A stretch of 21,481 nt of DNA from Halieaceae bacterium UBA6060 (GCA_002428935.1 DIYG01000126.1:1-21481); one strand, 5' to 3'; positions 1 through 7,929 are shown, counted from the stretch's first letter. Program-made: numbers and translations. Notes: generated by a model not told the origin, from the sequence alone.

Positions 1-455
1 GCAGCGGGCTGGGCCTGAGGCTGTGGTGCGGAGGGAGCTGAGGCCTGGGAGCCACCGCCGAACCCGCCCGCAGCCTCGGGGTAGGCTCCCCCGGCATAGT
101 CACCGCCGGCAGAACCGCGGCTATCGAGCATCTGCATCTCGCTGGCCACGATCTCCGTAGAGTAGCGATCCTGACCCGACTGATCCTGCCACTTCCGCGT
201 GCGCAGGGCGCCTTCCACGTACACCTTCGAGCCTTTACGTAGATATTCTCCGGCAATTTCCGCCAGGCGGTTGAAGAACACCACCCGGTGCCACTCGGTA
301 CGCTCTTGGGGCTGCCCGGTTTGCTTGTCTTTCCAGGTCTCCGATGTCGCCAGGCGGACATTGGTGACGGAACCACCGGAGGGCATAAAACGGGTCTCTG
401 GATCCGCGCCCAAATTACCGACGAGTATTACTTTATTAACGCCGCGCGAAGCCAT
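1..455 (-). CDS. ssb: Single-stranded DNA-binding protein Ssb (5' part; C-terminus lies outside the window)
   Basis: Binds and protects single-stranded DNA in replication, recombination and repair as an OB-fold tetramer. The visible 151 residues begin MASRGVNKVILVGNLG, the classic SSB N-terminus. Trp41, Trp55 and Trp89 match the DNA-stacking tryptophans of E. coli SSB shifted by one. After about residue 112 the sequence becomes a Gly/Ser/Pro/Gln-rich linker, as expected. The acidic C-terminal tip that recruits partner proteins falls beyond position 1, so the gene is cut by the window edge and not visibly broken. The start is ATG at 455 with only a weak GGA upstream. It lies 77 bases downstream of the MFS gene on the same strand; the order ssb, MFS, uvrA is one I recall from Pseudomonas. 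Confidence 0.97.
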   Translation of the reverse strand, partial: MASRGVNKVILVGNLGADPETRFMPSGGSVTNVRLATSETWKDKQTGQPQERTEWHRVVFFNRLAEIAGEYLRKGSKVYVEGALRTRKWQDQSGQDRYSTEIVASEMQMLDSRGSAGGDYAGGAYPEAAGGFGGGSQASAPSAPQPQAQPA

Positions 456-484
456 ATTTCCGTGTCCGAGATTGCCTGGGGAAG

Positions 485-500
485 ACCGGCAAATATAGCA
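485..500 (-). promoter_or_regulatory. Possible extended -10 promoter for ssb
   Basis: In the gap upstream of ssb the minus strand reads TGC-TATATT (hexamer at 497-492). This gives a -10 element with a TG-like extension and a transcript leader of about 30 nt. No convincing -35 lies 16-18 bases upstream. It would give ssb its own promoter apart from the transporter gene. No LexA-type CTGT-N8-ACAG site is present here. Confidence 0.35.
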
Positions 501-532
501 ATCCAACCCCGCAAAAGCGACAGCAGAAGCGC

Positions 533-1741
533 TCAGGCCGTGCTTAAAGGTACTTGCTCAGAGGACCGGTCGGATTCCAGGCCCCAGATGAGGATCAACC
601 ACAGAAGCGCTGCCATCAGGATCAACCAGATCAATCCCGGGCGACCAGCCGCAGCGAGCACTACCCCTCCCACCGCGCCTCCGGCAAATGCGCCGAGGAA
701 CTGACAGGTTGCGTAAACCCCCAGTGCCGTACCCTTGCCATGGGCGAAAACCGCTTTACTCACCATAGAAGGCAAGACCGCCTCCAGATAGTTCACGGCG
801 GCAAAGAACAGCACCATGGCCACCCAGAGCAAGGCGAATTCCGCACGCCAAAACAGGGTGACCAGAGCGGCCGGCAGCAGAATGACGCCCGCACGCAGGG
901 CCAAGCCGGGTCTGCCCTGTCGCTCCGAGAGTCGCAATAGGGGATACATGGCCAGCAATGAGGCCAGCAACACGGGCAGGTAAACTCGCCAGTGGGCATC
1001 CCGGGCGAAACCCATGGTGTTCTCCACCACTCCCGGCAGCACGAGAAAAGCAGCTGTAAGCATGAAGTGAAGGATGAAAACCGAACCGTCGAGCCGCAGG
1101 AGCACCGGGTCTTGTAACGCCCGGCCAAACAATCTGCGCTGAGCACCGACATCGTCGTGATGCTGGGTTGCAACATCGGGCACCCCCAAAGCGACAATCG
1201 TCATGCCCACCACCGCCAGGGCCGCCGTTACCCAAAACACCGCACTCAGCCCTCCCCAGCCGGCCAACAGGGGGCCGAAGATCATCGCCAGGGCAAAGGA
1301 CATACCGATGCTTATGCCAATGACCGCCATGGCCTTCGTGCGTTGCTCCGGTGCCGTCACATCGGCAGCCAGGGCCATCACGGAGCTCGAGATGGCTCCC
1401 GCGCCCTGGAGCGCCCGCCCCACGGCAATCATCGTCACGCTGTCAGCGAGGGCCGCCACGGCGCTACCCACGGCAAACAGCAGGAGGCCACCGAGGATCA
1501 CCGGCTTGCGTCCAAGGCGGTCCGATAACCAGCCCAGAGGGATCTGCAGCAGAGCCTGGGTCGCGCCGTAGGCACCGAGGGCAACGCCGATGGTCACGGG
1601 GCTGGCGTCGCGCAGATCGGCGGCGTACAGCGCCAGCAGCGGCAGGACCATAAATAGCCCCAGCATACGGAAGCTGTAAAGCAGGGCCAGAGTCGCCACC
1701 ACGCGGCGCTCCAGGGCGGTCATGGGGTTTTGCGTCAACAA
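533..1741 (-). CDS. MFS transporter, YajR-like, without the C-terminal YAM domain
   Basis: Predicted inner-membrane major facilitator superfamily carrier of 402 residues, with about 12 hydrophobic helices. After helix 2 it has the motif-A loop GWLSDRLGRKP (D-x2-G-R-x), and a G-rich helix follows GRALQGAGA. It resembles E. coli YajR, but the chain ends soon after helix 12, so the cytosolic YAM domain of YajR is absent. The substrate cannot be read from the sequence; a drug or sugar efflux role is only a family-level guess. The start is taken as TTG at 1741 because GAGGT sits 8 bases upstream. The alternative ATG at 1723 would trim six residues and has no good ribosome-binding site. Divergent from uvrA, same strand as ssb. 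Confidence 0.88.
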   Translation of the reverse strand: MLTQNPMTALERRVVATLALLYSFRMLGLFMVLPLLALYAADLRDASPVTIGVALGAYGATQALLQIPLGWLSDRLGRKPVILGGLLLFAVGSAVAALADSVTMIAVGRALQGAGAISSSVMALAADVTAPEQRTKAMAVIGISIGMSFALAMIFGPLLAGWGGLSAVFWVTAALAVVGMTIVALGVPDVATQHHDDVGAQRRLFGRALQDPVLLRLDGSVFILHFMLTAAFLVLPGVVENTMGFARDAHWRVYLPVLLASLLAMYPLLRLSERQGRPGLALRAGVILLPAALVTLFWRAEFALLWVAMVLFFAAVNYLEAVLPSMVSKAVFAHGKGTALGVYATCQFLGAFAGGAVGGVVLAAAGRPGLIWLILMAALLWLILIWGLESDRSSEQVPLSTA

Positions 1742-1755
1742 ATCGGTTTACCTCG
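1742..1755 (-). promoter_or_regulatory. Ribosome-binding site supporting the TTG start of the MFS gene
   Basis: On the minus strand GAGGT is followed by eight bases and then TTG (1741-1739). This spacing is near ideal, while the downstream ATG at 1723 has no Shine-Dalgarno match at a useful distance. The site therefore favours a rare TTG start. Confidence 0.55.
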
Positions 1756-1850
1756 CGAGGGTCGCGATGGTACCAGCTTTTCCCGGCACCAAGCCCTTCT
1801 ATTGCGCTGGCCCATCCGTAGCCCCAGGCAACACGTACCAACCTCCAGGT

Positions 1851-1879
1851 TTCACCCCTCCAGGGCACACCCCTATACT
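1851..1879 (+). promoter_or_regulatory. Putative sigma70 promoter of uvrA
   Basis: TTCACC (1851-1856) and TATACT (1874-1879) are separated by exactly 17 bases. They match the -35 consensus at 4 of 6 positions and the -10 consensus at 5 of 6. Transcription would start near 1886, giving a leader of about 27 nt before the uvrA ATG at 1913. No obvious LexA box overlaps it, unlike the SOS-controlled uvrA/ssb promoters of E. coli. Confidence 0.55.
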
Positions 1880-1912
1880 GTGCGGTTTCGCCCGTTTACT
1901 GCGGATTCGATC

Positions 1913-4762
1913 ATGGACACTATCCAACTGCGCGGCGCACGCACGCATAACCTGCGCAACATTGACCTCGACATTCCTCGCGACAAGCTCGTGGTCGTTA
2001 CCGGTCTTTCCGGATCGGGCAAGTCATCGCTGGCCTTCGATACCCTGTATGCGGAAGGTCAGCGCCGCTACGTCGAGTCCCTTTCGACCTACGCTCGTCA
2101 ATTCCTATCCATGATGGAAAAGCCGGATATCGATCACGTGGAGGGGCTGTCCCCTGCTATCTCCATCGAGCAGAAGTCGACCTCCCACAACCCTCGCTCC
2201 ACCGTCGGTACCATCACCGAGATTTACGATTATCTGCGTCTGCTGTTTGCTCGCGTCGGCAAACCCCACTGCCCCATCCACCACCGCCATCTACAGGCAC
2301 AAACCATCAGTCAGATGGTTGATACGGTCCTGGCGCTGTCCGAGGGTAGCCGCCTGATGCTGCTGGCGCCCGTGGTGCGCGAGCGCAAGGGAGAGCACCT
2401 CCATGTGTTTGAAGAACTTCGGGGAGCGGGTTTTGTCCGGGCGCGGGTCGATGGCACGGTCCGTGAGCTGGATGACCTTCCAGACCTCGACAAGAAAAAG
2501 AAACACACCATTGAAGTCGTGGTGGACCGCTTCAAAGTTCGTGAAGATCTAAAGCTGCGCCTCGCGGAATCCTTCGAGACCGCCCTGGAACTCACCGATG
2601 GCCTGGCTCTCGTCGTGGATATGGACGAAAAAATGGCGGACATGGTCTTTTCCGCCCGTTTTGCCTGCCCTGAATGCGGTCACAGCATCAACGAACTCGA
2701 ACCGCGGCTGTTCTCCTTCAATAACCCGGCGGGCGCCTGTCCGACCTGTGATGGCCTGGGTGTACGTCAGTTTTTTGATGAGGAGCGCATCGTTCTCTAC
2801 CCCGAGGCAAGCCTTGCGGAAGGAGCAATCCGAGGCTGGGACCGCCGCAATGTGTACTACTTCCACATGCTCACCTCCCTGGCCAAGCATTACGATTTCG
2901 ATATCGACACGCCTTTTGAGAAGTTGTCTGCCAAACATCGCAAAATCATCTTGCACGGCAGCGGCAAGGAAGAGATCAGCTTCTCCTATGTCAACGATAG
3001 GGGCGATGTGTTCAAACGCTCCCACGCCTTTGAGGGCATCATCCCCAACATCGAACGACGCTATCGTGACACGGAGTCCCAGTCCGTGCGCGAAGACCTG
3101 TCGAAATTTCTCGCTACCGCGCCCTGCGACGACTGCGGCGGCAGCCGGCTCTGCGAAGACGCCCGGCATGTACTGGTCGATGGTCGCAACCTCCCCAGCA
3201 TCACGGCGATGCCCGTGGGCGAAGCGGAGGACTATTTCGAGAAACTTACCCTTCAGGGGCGAGACGCGGAGATCGCGGAGAAAATCCTCAAGGAGATTCG
3301 GGCTCGCTACCGCTTTCTCGTCGATGTCGGCCTCAACTACCTCACCCTCGACCGCAGCGCCGAAACCCTCTCGGGTGGTGAGGCCCAACGCATTCGGCTC
3401 GCCTCACAGATCGGTGCGGGACTGGTAGGGGTGATGTACATCCTCGACGAACCGTCCATTGGGCTTCACCAGCGCGACAATGAGCGACTGTTGAAAACCC
3501 TCACCCATCTTCGAGATCTCGGAAACACGGTGTTGGTAGTGGAGCACGATGAAGATGCGATTCGCATGGCCGATCACATCATCGACATCGGGCCTGGCGC
3601 TGGCATCCACGGCGGAACCGTGGTCGCTCAGGGCGATGCAAAGGCGATCATGGCGGAGGAGCAGTCCGTGACCGGAGCCTATCTGTCCGGCCGGCGAGAA
3701 ATCGAAGTCCCTGCCACACGCCAAAAACCCGATCCCAAGCGCCAGCTACAGCTCCTCGGTGCCGCTGGAAACAACCTGTGCGGCGTGGACCTGCATCTGC
3801 CCATAGGCCTGCTCACCTGCATCACGGGCGTCTCTGGGTCCGGTAAATCAACGCTTATCAACGCCACACTTTATCCCCTGGCCGCCACTGCATTAAACGG
3901 CGCCACTACCCTGACCGCCGCGGAGCACGGGTCGATCGAAGGCCTTGAGCACGTCGACAAATGCATCGACATCGATCAAAGCCCCATCGGGCGCACACCG
4001 CGCTCCAACCCGGCGACCTACACGGGGATATTTACGCCGATTCGAGAACTCTTTGCCGGCACCCAGGAGGCGCGCTCTCGTGGCTACAAACCTGGCCGTT
4101 TCAGCTTCAATGTGAAGGGCGGCCGCTGCGAAGCCTGTCAGGGTGATGGGGTAACCAAGGTTGAGATGCACTTTCTGCCCGATATCTATGTGCCCTGCGA
4201 TGTCTGTAAAGGGAAACGGTACAACCGGGAGACCCTGGACATCCGGTACAAAGGCAAGAACATCCATGAGGTGCTGGAAATGACCGTCGAGGACGCTCTT
4301 GAATTCTTCGAGGCCGTTCCCGCCATCGCGCGAAAACTCCAAACCCTCATGGACGTTGGCCTGTCGTACATCCGCCTCGGACAAGCGGCGACGACGCTCT
4401 CCGGCGGTGAAGCACAACGGGTGAAACTGTCTCGCGAACTGTCAAAGCGGGACACGGGACGAACCCTGTATATCCTCGATGAGCCGACGACAGGGCTGCA
4501 CTTCGAAGACATCCGTCAACTGCTGGAGGTGCTCCATCGCCTACGTGATCACGGCAACACGGTTGCCATCATCGAGCACAATCTGGACGTCATCAAAACC
4601 GCGGATTGGATCATCGATCTAGGGCCGGAAGGCGGCAGCGGTGGTGGACAAATCATTGCTGAAGGCACACCGGAAGCCGTGGCCGAGATCGACGGGTCGT
4701 ACACTGGGCAGTTCTTGGCGCCGATGTTGGGCAAGGAACCGAACTCCAGCAAGGCGGCGTGA
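1913..4762 (+). CDS. uvrA: Excinuclease ABC subunit A
   Basis: DNA-damage recognition ATPase of nucleotide excision repair; dimerises and loads UvrB at lesions. 949 residues against 940 in E. coli. Two ABC modules are visible. The first has Walker A GLSGSGKSS (31-39), an LSGGE signature (486-490) and Walker B ILDEPSIGLH. The second has Walker A GVSGSGKST (639-647), signature LSGGEAQRVKLSREL and Walker B ILDEPTTGLH. Zinc module 1 is C252/C255/C276/C279; zinc module 2, needed for damage binding, is C739/C742/C762/C765. The ATG at 1913 gives the family N-terminus MDTIQLRGARTHNL. The frame stays open 61 codons upstream, but that stretch has no family resemblance and contains the promoter. The ribosome-binding site is weak. 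Nothing is missing or frameshifted. Confidence 0.99.
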   Translation: MDTIQLRGARTHNLRNIDLDIPRDKLVVVTGLSGSGKSSLAFDTLYAEGQRRYVESLSTYARQFLSMMEKPDIDHVEGLSPAISIEQKSTSHNPRSTVGTITEIYDYLRLLFARVGKPHCPIHHRHLQAQTISQMVDTVLALSEGSRLMLLAPVVRERKGEHLHVFEELRGAGFVRARVDGTVRELDDLPDLDKKKKHTIEVVVDRFKVREDLKLRLAESFETALELTDGLALVVDMDEKMADMVFSARFACPECGHSINELEPRLFSFNNPAGACPTCDGLGVRQFFDEERIVLYPEASLAEGAIRGWDRRNVYYFHMLTSLAKHYDFDIDTPFEKLSAKHRKIILHGSGKEEISFSYVNDRGDVFKRSHAFEGIIPNIERRYRDTESQSVREDLSKFLATAPCDDCGGSRLCEDARHVLVDGRNLPSITAMPVGEAEDYFEKLTLQGRDAEIAEKILKEIRARYRFLVDVGLNYLTLDRSAETLSGGEAQRIRLASQIGAGLVGVMYILDEPSIGLHQRDNERLLKTLTHLRDLGNTVLVVEHDEDAIRMADHIIDIGPGAGIHGGTVVAQGDAKAIMAEEQSVTGAYLSGRREIEVPATRQKPDPKRQLQLLGAAGNNLCGVDLHLPIGLLTCITGVSGSGKSTLINATLYPLAATALNGATTLTAAEHGSIEGLEHVDKCIDIDQSPIGRTPRSNPATYTGIFTPIRELFAGTQEARSRGYKPGRFSFNVKGGRCEACQGDGVTKVEMHFLPDIYVPCDVCKGKRYNRETLDIRYKGKNIHEVLEMTVEDALEFFEAVPAIARKLQTLMDVGLSYIRLGQAATTLSGGEAQRVKLSRELSKRDTGRTLYILDEPTTGLHFEDIRQLLEVLHRLRDHGNTVAIIEHNLDVIKTADWIIDLGPEGGSGGGQIIAEGTPEAVAEIDGSYTGQFLAPMLGKEPNSSKAA

Positions 4763-4784
4763 GTGCCAGACCTGGCTTAGGCTA

Positions 4785-5567
4785 ATGGCAAAAAGCGCTG
4801 CGAAGGCCTCATCCCTGTTCCGAGCCATCGAGAAACTCCAGGGAGATGGTCCCTGGGGCCATATCCTCGATGCCGGCACCGGCGCCCGGTCCCTGTCGTG
4901 GATTGCCGAACTACCCAGCACGCGCTGGACCGCCGTCACCGCCCAGCCAAGCCTTGCAAGGGAGGCGCGAGAGGCTGTCGCCCCTTCTCTGCGCGAACAC
5001 GATCGCGTCCTTGTCGGCAATTGGGTCGACGACACACTCCTTGCCGATGAACGATTCGATACGGTCATTCTCGATTACTTTATTGGCGCCATCGACGCCT
5101 TTGCGCCCTATGCCCAGGAAAACCTGCTGCGGCACATGGCGGAACGAACGCGCGGCACACTCTATGTTATTGGCCTGGAACCCTATGTGCCGGTGCTTAC
5201 GAATGACGAGGTGGGAGGTTTTATCGGAGACCTGGGCAGATTGCGTGATGCCTGCATGCTCCTGGCTCGGGAACGCCCCTATCGGGAGTACCCCGCGGCT
5301 TGGGTTGGAATGCAATTGCAAGGTCTAGGCCTCTCGGTCACCCATGCCAAGCACTATCCCATCCGCTATCGTCAGCGCTTTCTCGATAGTCAGCTGGAGG
5401 TATGTCGCTCTCGTTTAGAGCGCTTTTCAGACCCAGGGCTTGCGCAGGCCATGGGGGAGCATATCGAAGCTATCCGAGAACGGGGCTTAATGTTGATAGA
5501 AAAGCATGATGGCTTGCTCTTCGGCAAAGACTACGTGATTCGATGCGTTTGGGATCGAGTTTCTTAA
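4785..5567 (+). CDS. Class I SAM-dependent methyltransferase-like protein, substrate unknown
   Basis: A 260-residue soluble protein. ILDAGTG (residues 27-33) matches the glycine-rich SAM-binding motif I of Rossmann-fold methyltransferases. FDTVILDYFIG (91-101) fits the motif IV strand and loop after beta-4. After the fold comes a region rich in Arg, Tyr and Leu with no motif I recognise. Only the fold class is supported; whether it acts on protein, RNA or a small molecule is not visible. The ATG at 4785 lies 22 bases after the uvrA stop, suggesting co-transcription, though the ribosome-binding site is poor (only AGG four bases upstream). The frame is open further upstream, but that part overlaps the uvrA 3' end and looks like shadow sequence. 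In Pseudomonas this interval holds other genes, as I recall. Confidence 0.75.
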   Translation: MAKSAAKASSLFRAIEKLQGDGPWGHILDAGTGARSLSWIAELPSTRWTAVTAQPSLAREAREAVAPSLREHDRVLVGNWVDDTLLADERFDTVILDYFIGAIDAFAPYAQENLLRHMAERTRGTLYVIGLEPYVPVLTNDEVGGFIGDLGRLRDACMLLARERPYREYPAAWVGMQLQGLGLSVTHAKHYPIRYRQRFLDSQLEVCRSRLERFSDPGLAQAMGEHIEAIRERGLMLIEKHDGLLFGKDYVIRCVWDRVS

Positions 5568-5659
5568 GCCACGGTAAGGGTTTTCTGTCCCGTAACATCG
5601 CCGTTGACTTAGGATCAATAGTTGGTCCCCAGCTCCGACAGGAATCCCGAGGCACAAAA

Positions 5660-5686
5660 AAGCCGGGATATACCCGGCTTCTTTCT
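5660..5686 (-). terminator. Rho-independent terminator after rplQ, possibly bidirectional
   Basis: Perfect 8-bp stem AAGCCGGG (5660-5667) and CCCGGCTT (5673-5680) with a 5-base loop. Read on the minus strand the stem runs straight into TTTTTTG, a strong uridine tract ending the ribosomal operon 22 bases past the rplQ stop. On the plus strand the tail is cttctttct, a weaker tract that could also stop transcription from uvrA and the methyltransferase gene. Confidence 0.88.
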
Positions 5687-5701
5687 AAACGCTCGCAGCG
5701 C

Positions 5702-6100
5702 TTACTCGTCGTCAGCGTCGTCAGCGTCGTAAGCTTCTGGCTGGGGACGGTCCACCAACTCAACATAGGCCATGGGAGCCTTGTCACCGGTGCGATACCC
5801 GCACTTCAGAATTCGGATATAACCACCGGGGCGCTCCTTGTAGCGCGGACCCAGTTCGCTAAACAGCTTACCTACCGTGGCTTTATCGCGAAGCCGATCA
5901 AACGCCAAACGACGGTTAGCGACGCTGTCGTTTTTCGCCAGGGTGATAAGCGGTTCAGCAAAACCACGAAGCTCCTTGGCCTTGGGCAAGGTGGTCTTTA
6001 TCAACTCATGCTCGACGAGGGACGAGGTCATGTTGCGGAACATGGCCTTGCGGTGTGAGCTGTTACGATTTAACTGTCGGCCGCTGTGACGGTGACGCAT
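5702..6100 (-). CDS. rplQ: 50S ribosomal protein L17 (bL17)
   Basis: Large-subunit protein of 132 residues (127 in E. coli). It starts MRHRHSGRQLNRNSSHRKAM, a near-invariant bL17 N-terminus, and retains the GGYIRILK...GYRTGD segment. The C-terminus ends YDADDADDE, an acidic tail encoded by imperfect 9-base repeats (5707-5733). It is the last gene of the alpha segment, 102 bases after rpoA. AAGGA lies upstream of the ATG, and an intrinsic terminator follows the stop by about 20 bases. Confidence 0.99.
   Translation of the reverse strand: MRHRHSGRQLNRNSSHRKAMFRNMTSSLVEHELIKTTLPKAKELRGFAEPLITLAKNDSVANRRLAFDRLRDKATVGKLFSELGPRYKERPGGYIRILKCGYRTGDKAPMAYVELVDRPQPEAYDADDADDE
5707..5733. repeat. Three tandem 9-bp units inside the 3' end of rplQ
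   Basis: The plus strand shows CGTCGTCAG at 5707-5715 and 5716-5724, then CGTCGTAAG at 5725-5733. Read on the minus strand these encode the repeated Asp-Asp-Ala/Tyr pattern of the L17 tail. Gain or loss of one unit would change the tail by three residues in frame. Confidence 0.8.
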
Positions 6101-6118
6101 TTTCCCGTTCCTTTCATC

Positions 6119-6134
6119 GGCGTCTCGCGACGCC
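6119..6134 (-). other. Perfect hairpin with GCGA tetraloop upstream of rplQ
   Basis: On the minus strand GGCGTC-GCGA-GACGCC forms a 6-bp stem closed by a GNRA-class loop. It sits in the 102-base rpoA-rplQ gap, about 18 bases 5' of the rplQ start codon and just before its AAGGA. It has no uridine tract, so it is not an intrinsic terminator. Confidence 0.65.
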
Positions 6135-6202
6135 TACTTGTTTTGTCTCTCTTCTGCTCCGCAAGTCCCAGGCACTGGCCTTGGCGTTGCGGGGCTACCC
6201 AA

Positions 6203-7207
6203 TCAGGCGCTGAGAACCTTCTCATCATTGCGCAGGCTGGCGGGTGGCCAGCTCTCAAGGCGCATACCCAGAGACAATCCGCGCGATGCCAGCACGTCCT
6301 TGATCTCCGTGAGAGACTTCTTGCCCAGGTTTGGTGTCTTGAGCAGCTCAACTTCCGTGCGCTGAACAAGATCACCGATGTAGTAAATGTTCTCTGCCTT
6401 GAGGCAGTTAGCGGAGCGTACCGTGAGCTCCAAATCGTCAACGGGACGCAGCAACACCGGATCGACTTCGTCTTCCGCATCGCTGGCAACCGTCTGCGCT
6501 TCGCTCTCCAGGTCAACAAACACGGCAAGCTGTTGCTGCAGGATCGTCGCAGCGCGGCGAATAGCTTCTTCCGGGTCGATGGTACCGTTTGTCTCGAGGT
6601 CGAGAACCAGCTTATCCAGGTCCGTGCGCTGTTCTACACGAGCCGCGTCGACCACATAAGACACACGCAACACCGGAGAAAACGTCGCATCCAACTGCAG
6701 ACGACCGATGGAGCGGGTTTCTTCTTCGGGGTTTTCCCGGGAATCCGCCGGTGAGTAACCGCGACCACGGGCGACGCTCAACTTCATGTGCACCGACGAC
6801 TTGCTGTTCAGCGTGCAAATCAGATGGTCTGGGTTGCAAATCTCGATGTCGTGATCGGTCTGAATATCACCGGCCGTAACGGGGCCTTCCCCTTCCTTGC
6901 TGAGGATGAGTTCGGCCTCGTCTTTGCCATTCATGATCAGGGCTACGCCCTTCAGGTTCAGGAGGATTTCAATGACATCTTCCTGCACACCTTCGATGGC
7001 TGAGTATTCGTGCAGTACACCGTCGATTTCTACTTCGGTGATAGCACAGCCCGGCATAGAGGACAGAAGAATGCGACGGAGCGCGTTGCCCAGGGTGTGG
7101 CCGAAACCACGCTCCAGTGGCTCCAGGGTCACCTGGGCGCGGGTCTTGCTCTTCTCCGCCACGTTAATCTTGCGCGGGGTCAGTAATTCTTTAACTGATG
7201 ATTGCAT
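6203..7207 (-). CDS. rpoA: DNA-directed RNA polymerase subunit alpha
   Basis: The alpha dimer nucleates assembly of RNA polymerase and contacts UP elements and activators. 334 residues (329 in E. coli). The N-terminal assembly domain (about 1-235) carries LEPLERGFGHTLGNALRRILLSS. A linker around 240 leads to the C-terminal domain with RSANCLKAENI and LLKTPNLGKKSL, the helices that contact the DNA minor groove. The start is ATG at 7207, giving MQSSVKELLTPR, with AGGTG seven bases upstream. The frame stays open for 23 more codons, but that part covers the two hairpins of the rpsD-rpoA gap and has no family match. It is the fourth gene of the alpha segment. Confidence 0.99.
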   Translation of the reverse strand: MQSSVKELLTPRKINVAEKSKTRAQVTLEPLERGFGHTLGNALRRILLSSMPGCAITEVEIDGVLHEYSAIEGVQEDVIEILLNLKGVALIMNGKDEAELILSKEGEGPVTAGDIQTDHDIEICNPDHLICTLNSKSSVHMKLSVARGRGYSPADSRENPEEETRSIGRLQLDATFSPVLRVSYVVDAARVEQRTDLDKLVLDLETNGTIDPEEAIRRAATILQQQLAVFVDLESEAQTVASDAEDEVDPVLLRPVDDLELTVRSANCLKAENIYYIGDLVQRTEVELLKTPNLGKKSLTEIKDVLASRGLSLGMRLESWPPASLRNDEKVLSA

Positions 7208-7254
7208 CGATGGCACCTGTAAATAGCTGTTCGGGTCGTTCCGTACTCGAGGTC

Positions 7255-7305
7255 TGACAGAGCTGAGCCCTGTCAATGACGCTCTGTGCTGCGTTCAAGA
7301 CGCAG
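7255..7305 (-). other. Two hairpins in the rpsD-rpoA intercistronic gap
   Basis: In minus-strand order, CTGCGT/ACGCAG (7289-7305, 5-base loop) comes first. It is followed by TGACAGGGC/GCTCTGTCA (7255-7275), a 9-bp stem with one G-U pair and a 3-base loop. They occupy most of the 101-base gap between rpsD and rpoA. Neither has a uridine tract. They could mark RNA processing, partial termination or translational control; which one is not visible. Confidence 0.6.
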
Positions 7306-7308
7306 GGT

Positions 7309-7929
7309 TTACTTCGAGTACAGCTCCACAATCAGGTTTTCGTTGATTTCCGCGGAGAGATCCTGACGCTCCGGCGCGGCTTTGTAGACCGCTTCCAGCT
7401 TGTCTACGTTGACATCAATCCACTCGGGCTCACCGCGTTGGGCAGCCAGCGCCATGGCTGACTGCACACGCAACTGCTTCTTCGCCTTCTCTCGCAGGGC
7501 GACGACATCGCCAGCTTTAACCTGATAGGAGGCAATGTTCACTACACGACCGTTAACCAGGATGGCTTTGTGAGCCACAAGCTGGCGGGCTTCAGCACGG
7601 GTAGAGCCAAAACCAATGCGGTATACGACATTGTCCAGACGGCTCTCAAGAAGCTGCAGCAGATTTTCGCCGGTGGCGCCTTTAAGGCGAGCCGCGTCTT
7701 TGTAGTAATTGCGAAATTGCTTCTCCAGGACGCCGTAGATACGACGCACTTTTTGCTTTTCTCGCAGCTGCACACCGTAGTCCGATAGACGACCGCGGCG
7801 GGCGCCGTGCTGCCCGGGTACCGATTCGGGCTTGCACTTTGAATCCAGGGAGCGAACACCGCTCTTCAGGAACAGATCTGTACCCTCGCGACGCGAGAGC
7901 TTGCATTTTGGGCCAATGTAACGAGCCAT
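7309..7929 (-). CDS. rpsD: 30S ribosomal protein S4 (uS4)
   Basis: Primary 16S rRNA-binding protein that nucleates the 5' body domain; in E. coli it also represses translation of the alpha operon. 206 residues, the E. coli length, starting MARYIGPKCKLSRREGTDLFL and ending IVELYSK. The S4 RNA-binding segment RLDNVVYRIGFGSTRAEARQ is present. The ATG at 7929 is preceded by GGGAG at seven bases. A 15-codon upstream extension in frame overlaps rpsK and is discarded. The gap to rpsK is 14 bases; a 101-base gap with hairpins follows. Confidence 0.99.
   Translation of the reverse strand: MARYIGPKCKLSRREGTDLFLKSGVRSLDSKCKPESVPGQHGARRGRLSDYGVQLREKQKVRRIYGVLEKQFRNYYKDAARLKGATGENLLQLLESRLDNVVYRIGFGSTRAEARQLVAHKAILVNGRVVNIASYQVKAGDVVALREKAKKQLRVQSAMALAAQRGEPEWIDVNVDKLEAVYKAAPERQDLSAEINENLIVELYSK

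Noticed and set aside
1730..1912. N-terminal extension of UvrA by 61 codons
   Set aside because: The family N-terminus begins at the ATG at 1913, and the extension would overlap the likely promoter.
1742..1912. LexA-type SOS box near uvrA
   Set aside because: CTGTGCGG and nearby CTG words do not form a CTGT-N8-ACAG palindrome.
2549..3388. Minus-strand open frame of 279 codons inside uvrA
   Set aside because: Fully contained in uvrA, with no family resemblance; a frame shadow.
7208..7276. N-terminal extension of RpoA by 23 codons
   Set aside because: No homology to alpha subunits, and it covers the structured intercistronic gap; ATG at 7207 has a good AGGTG.
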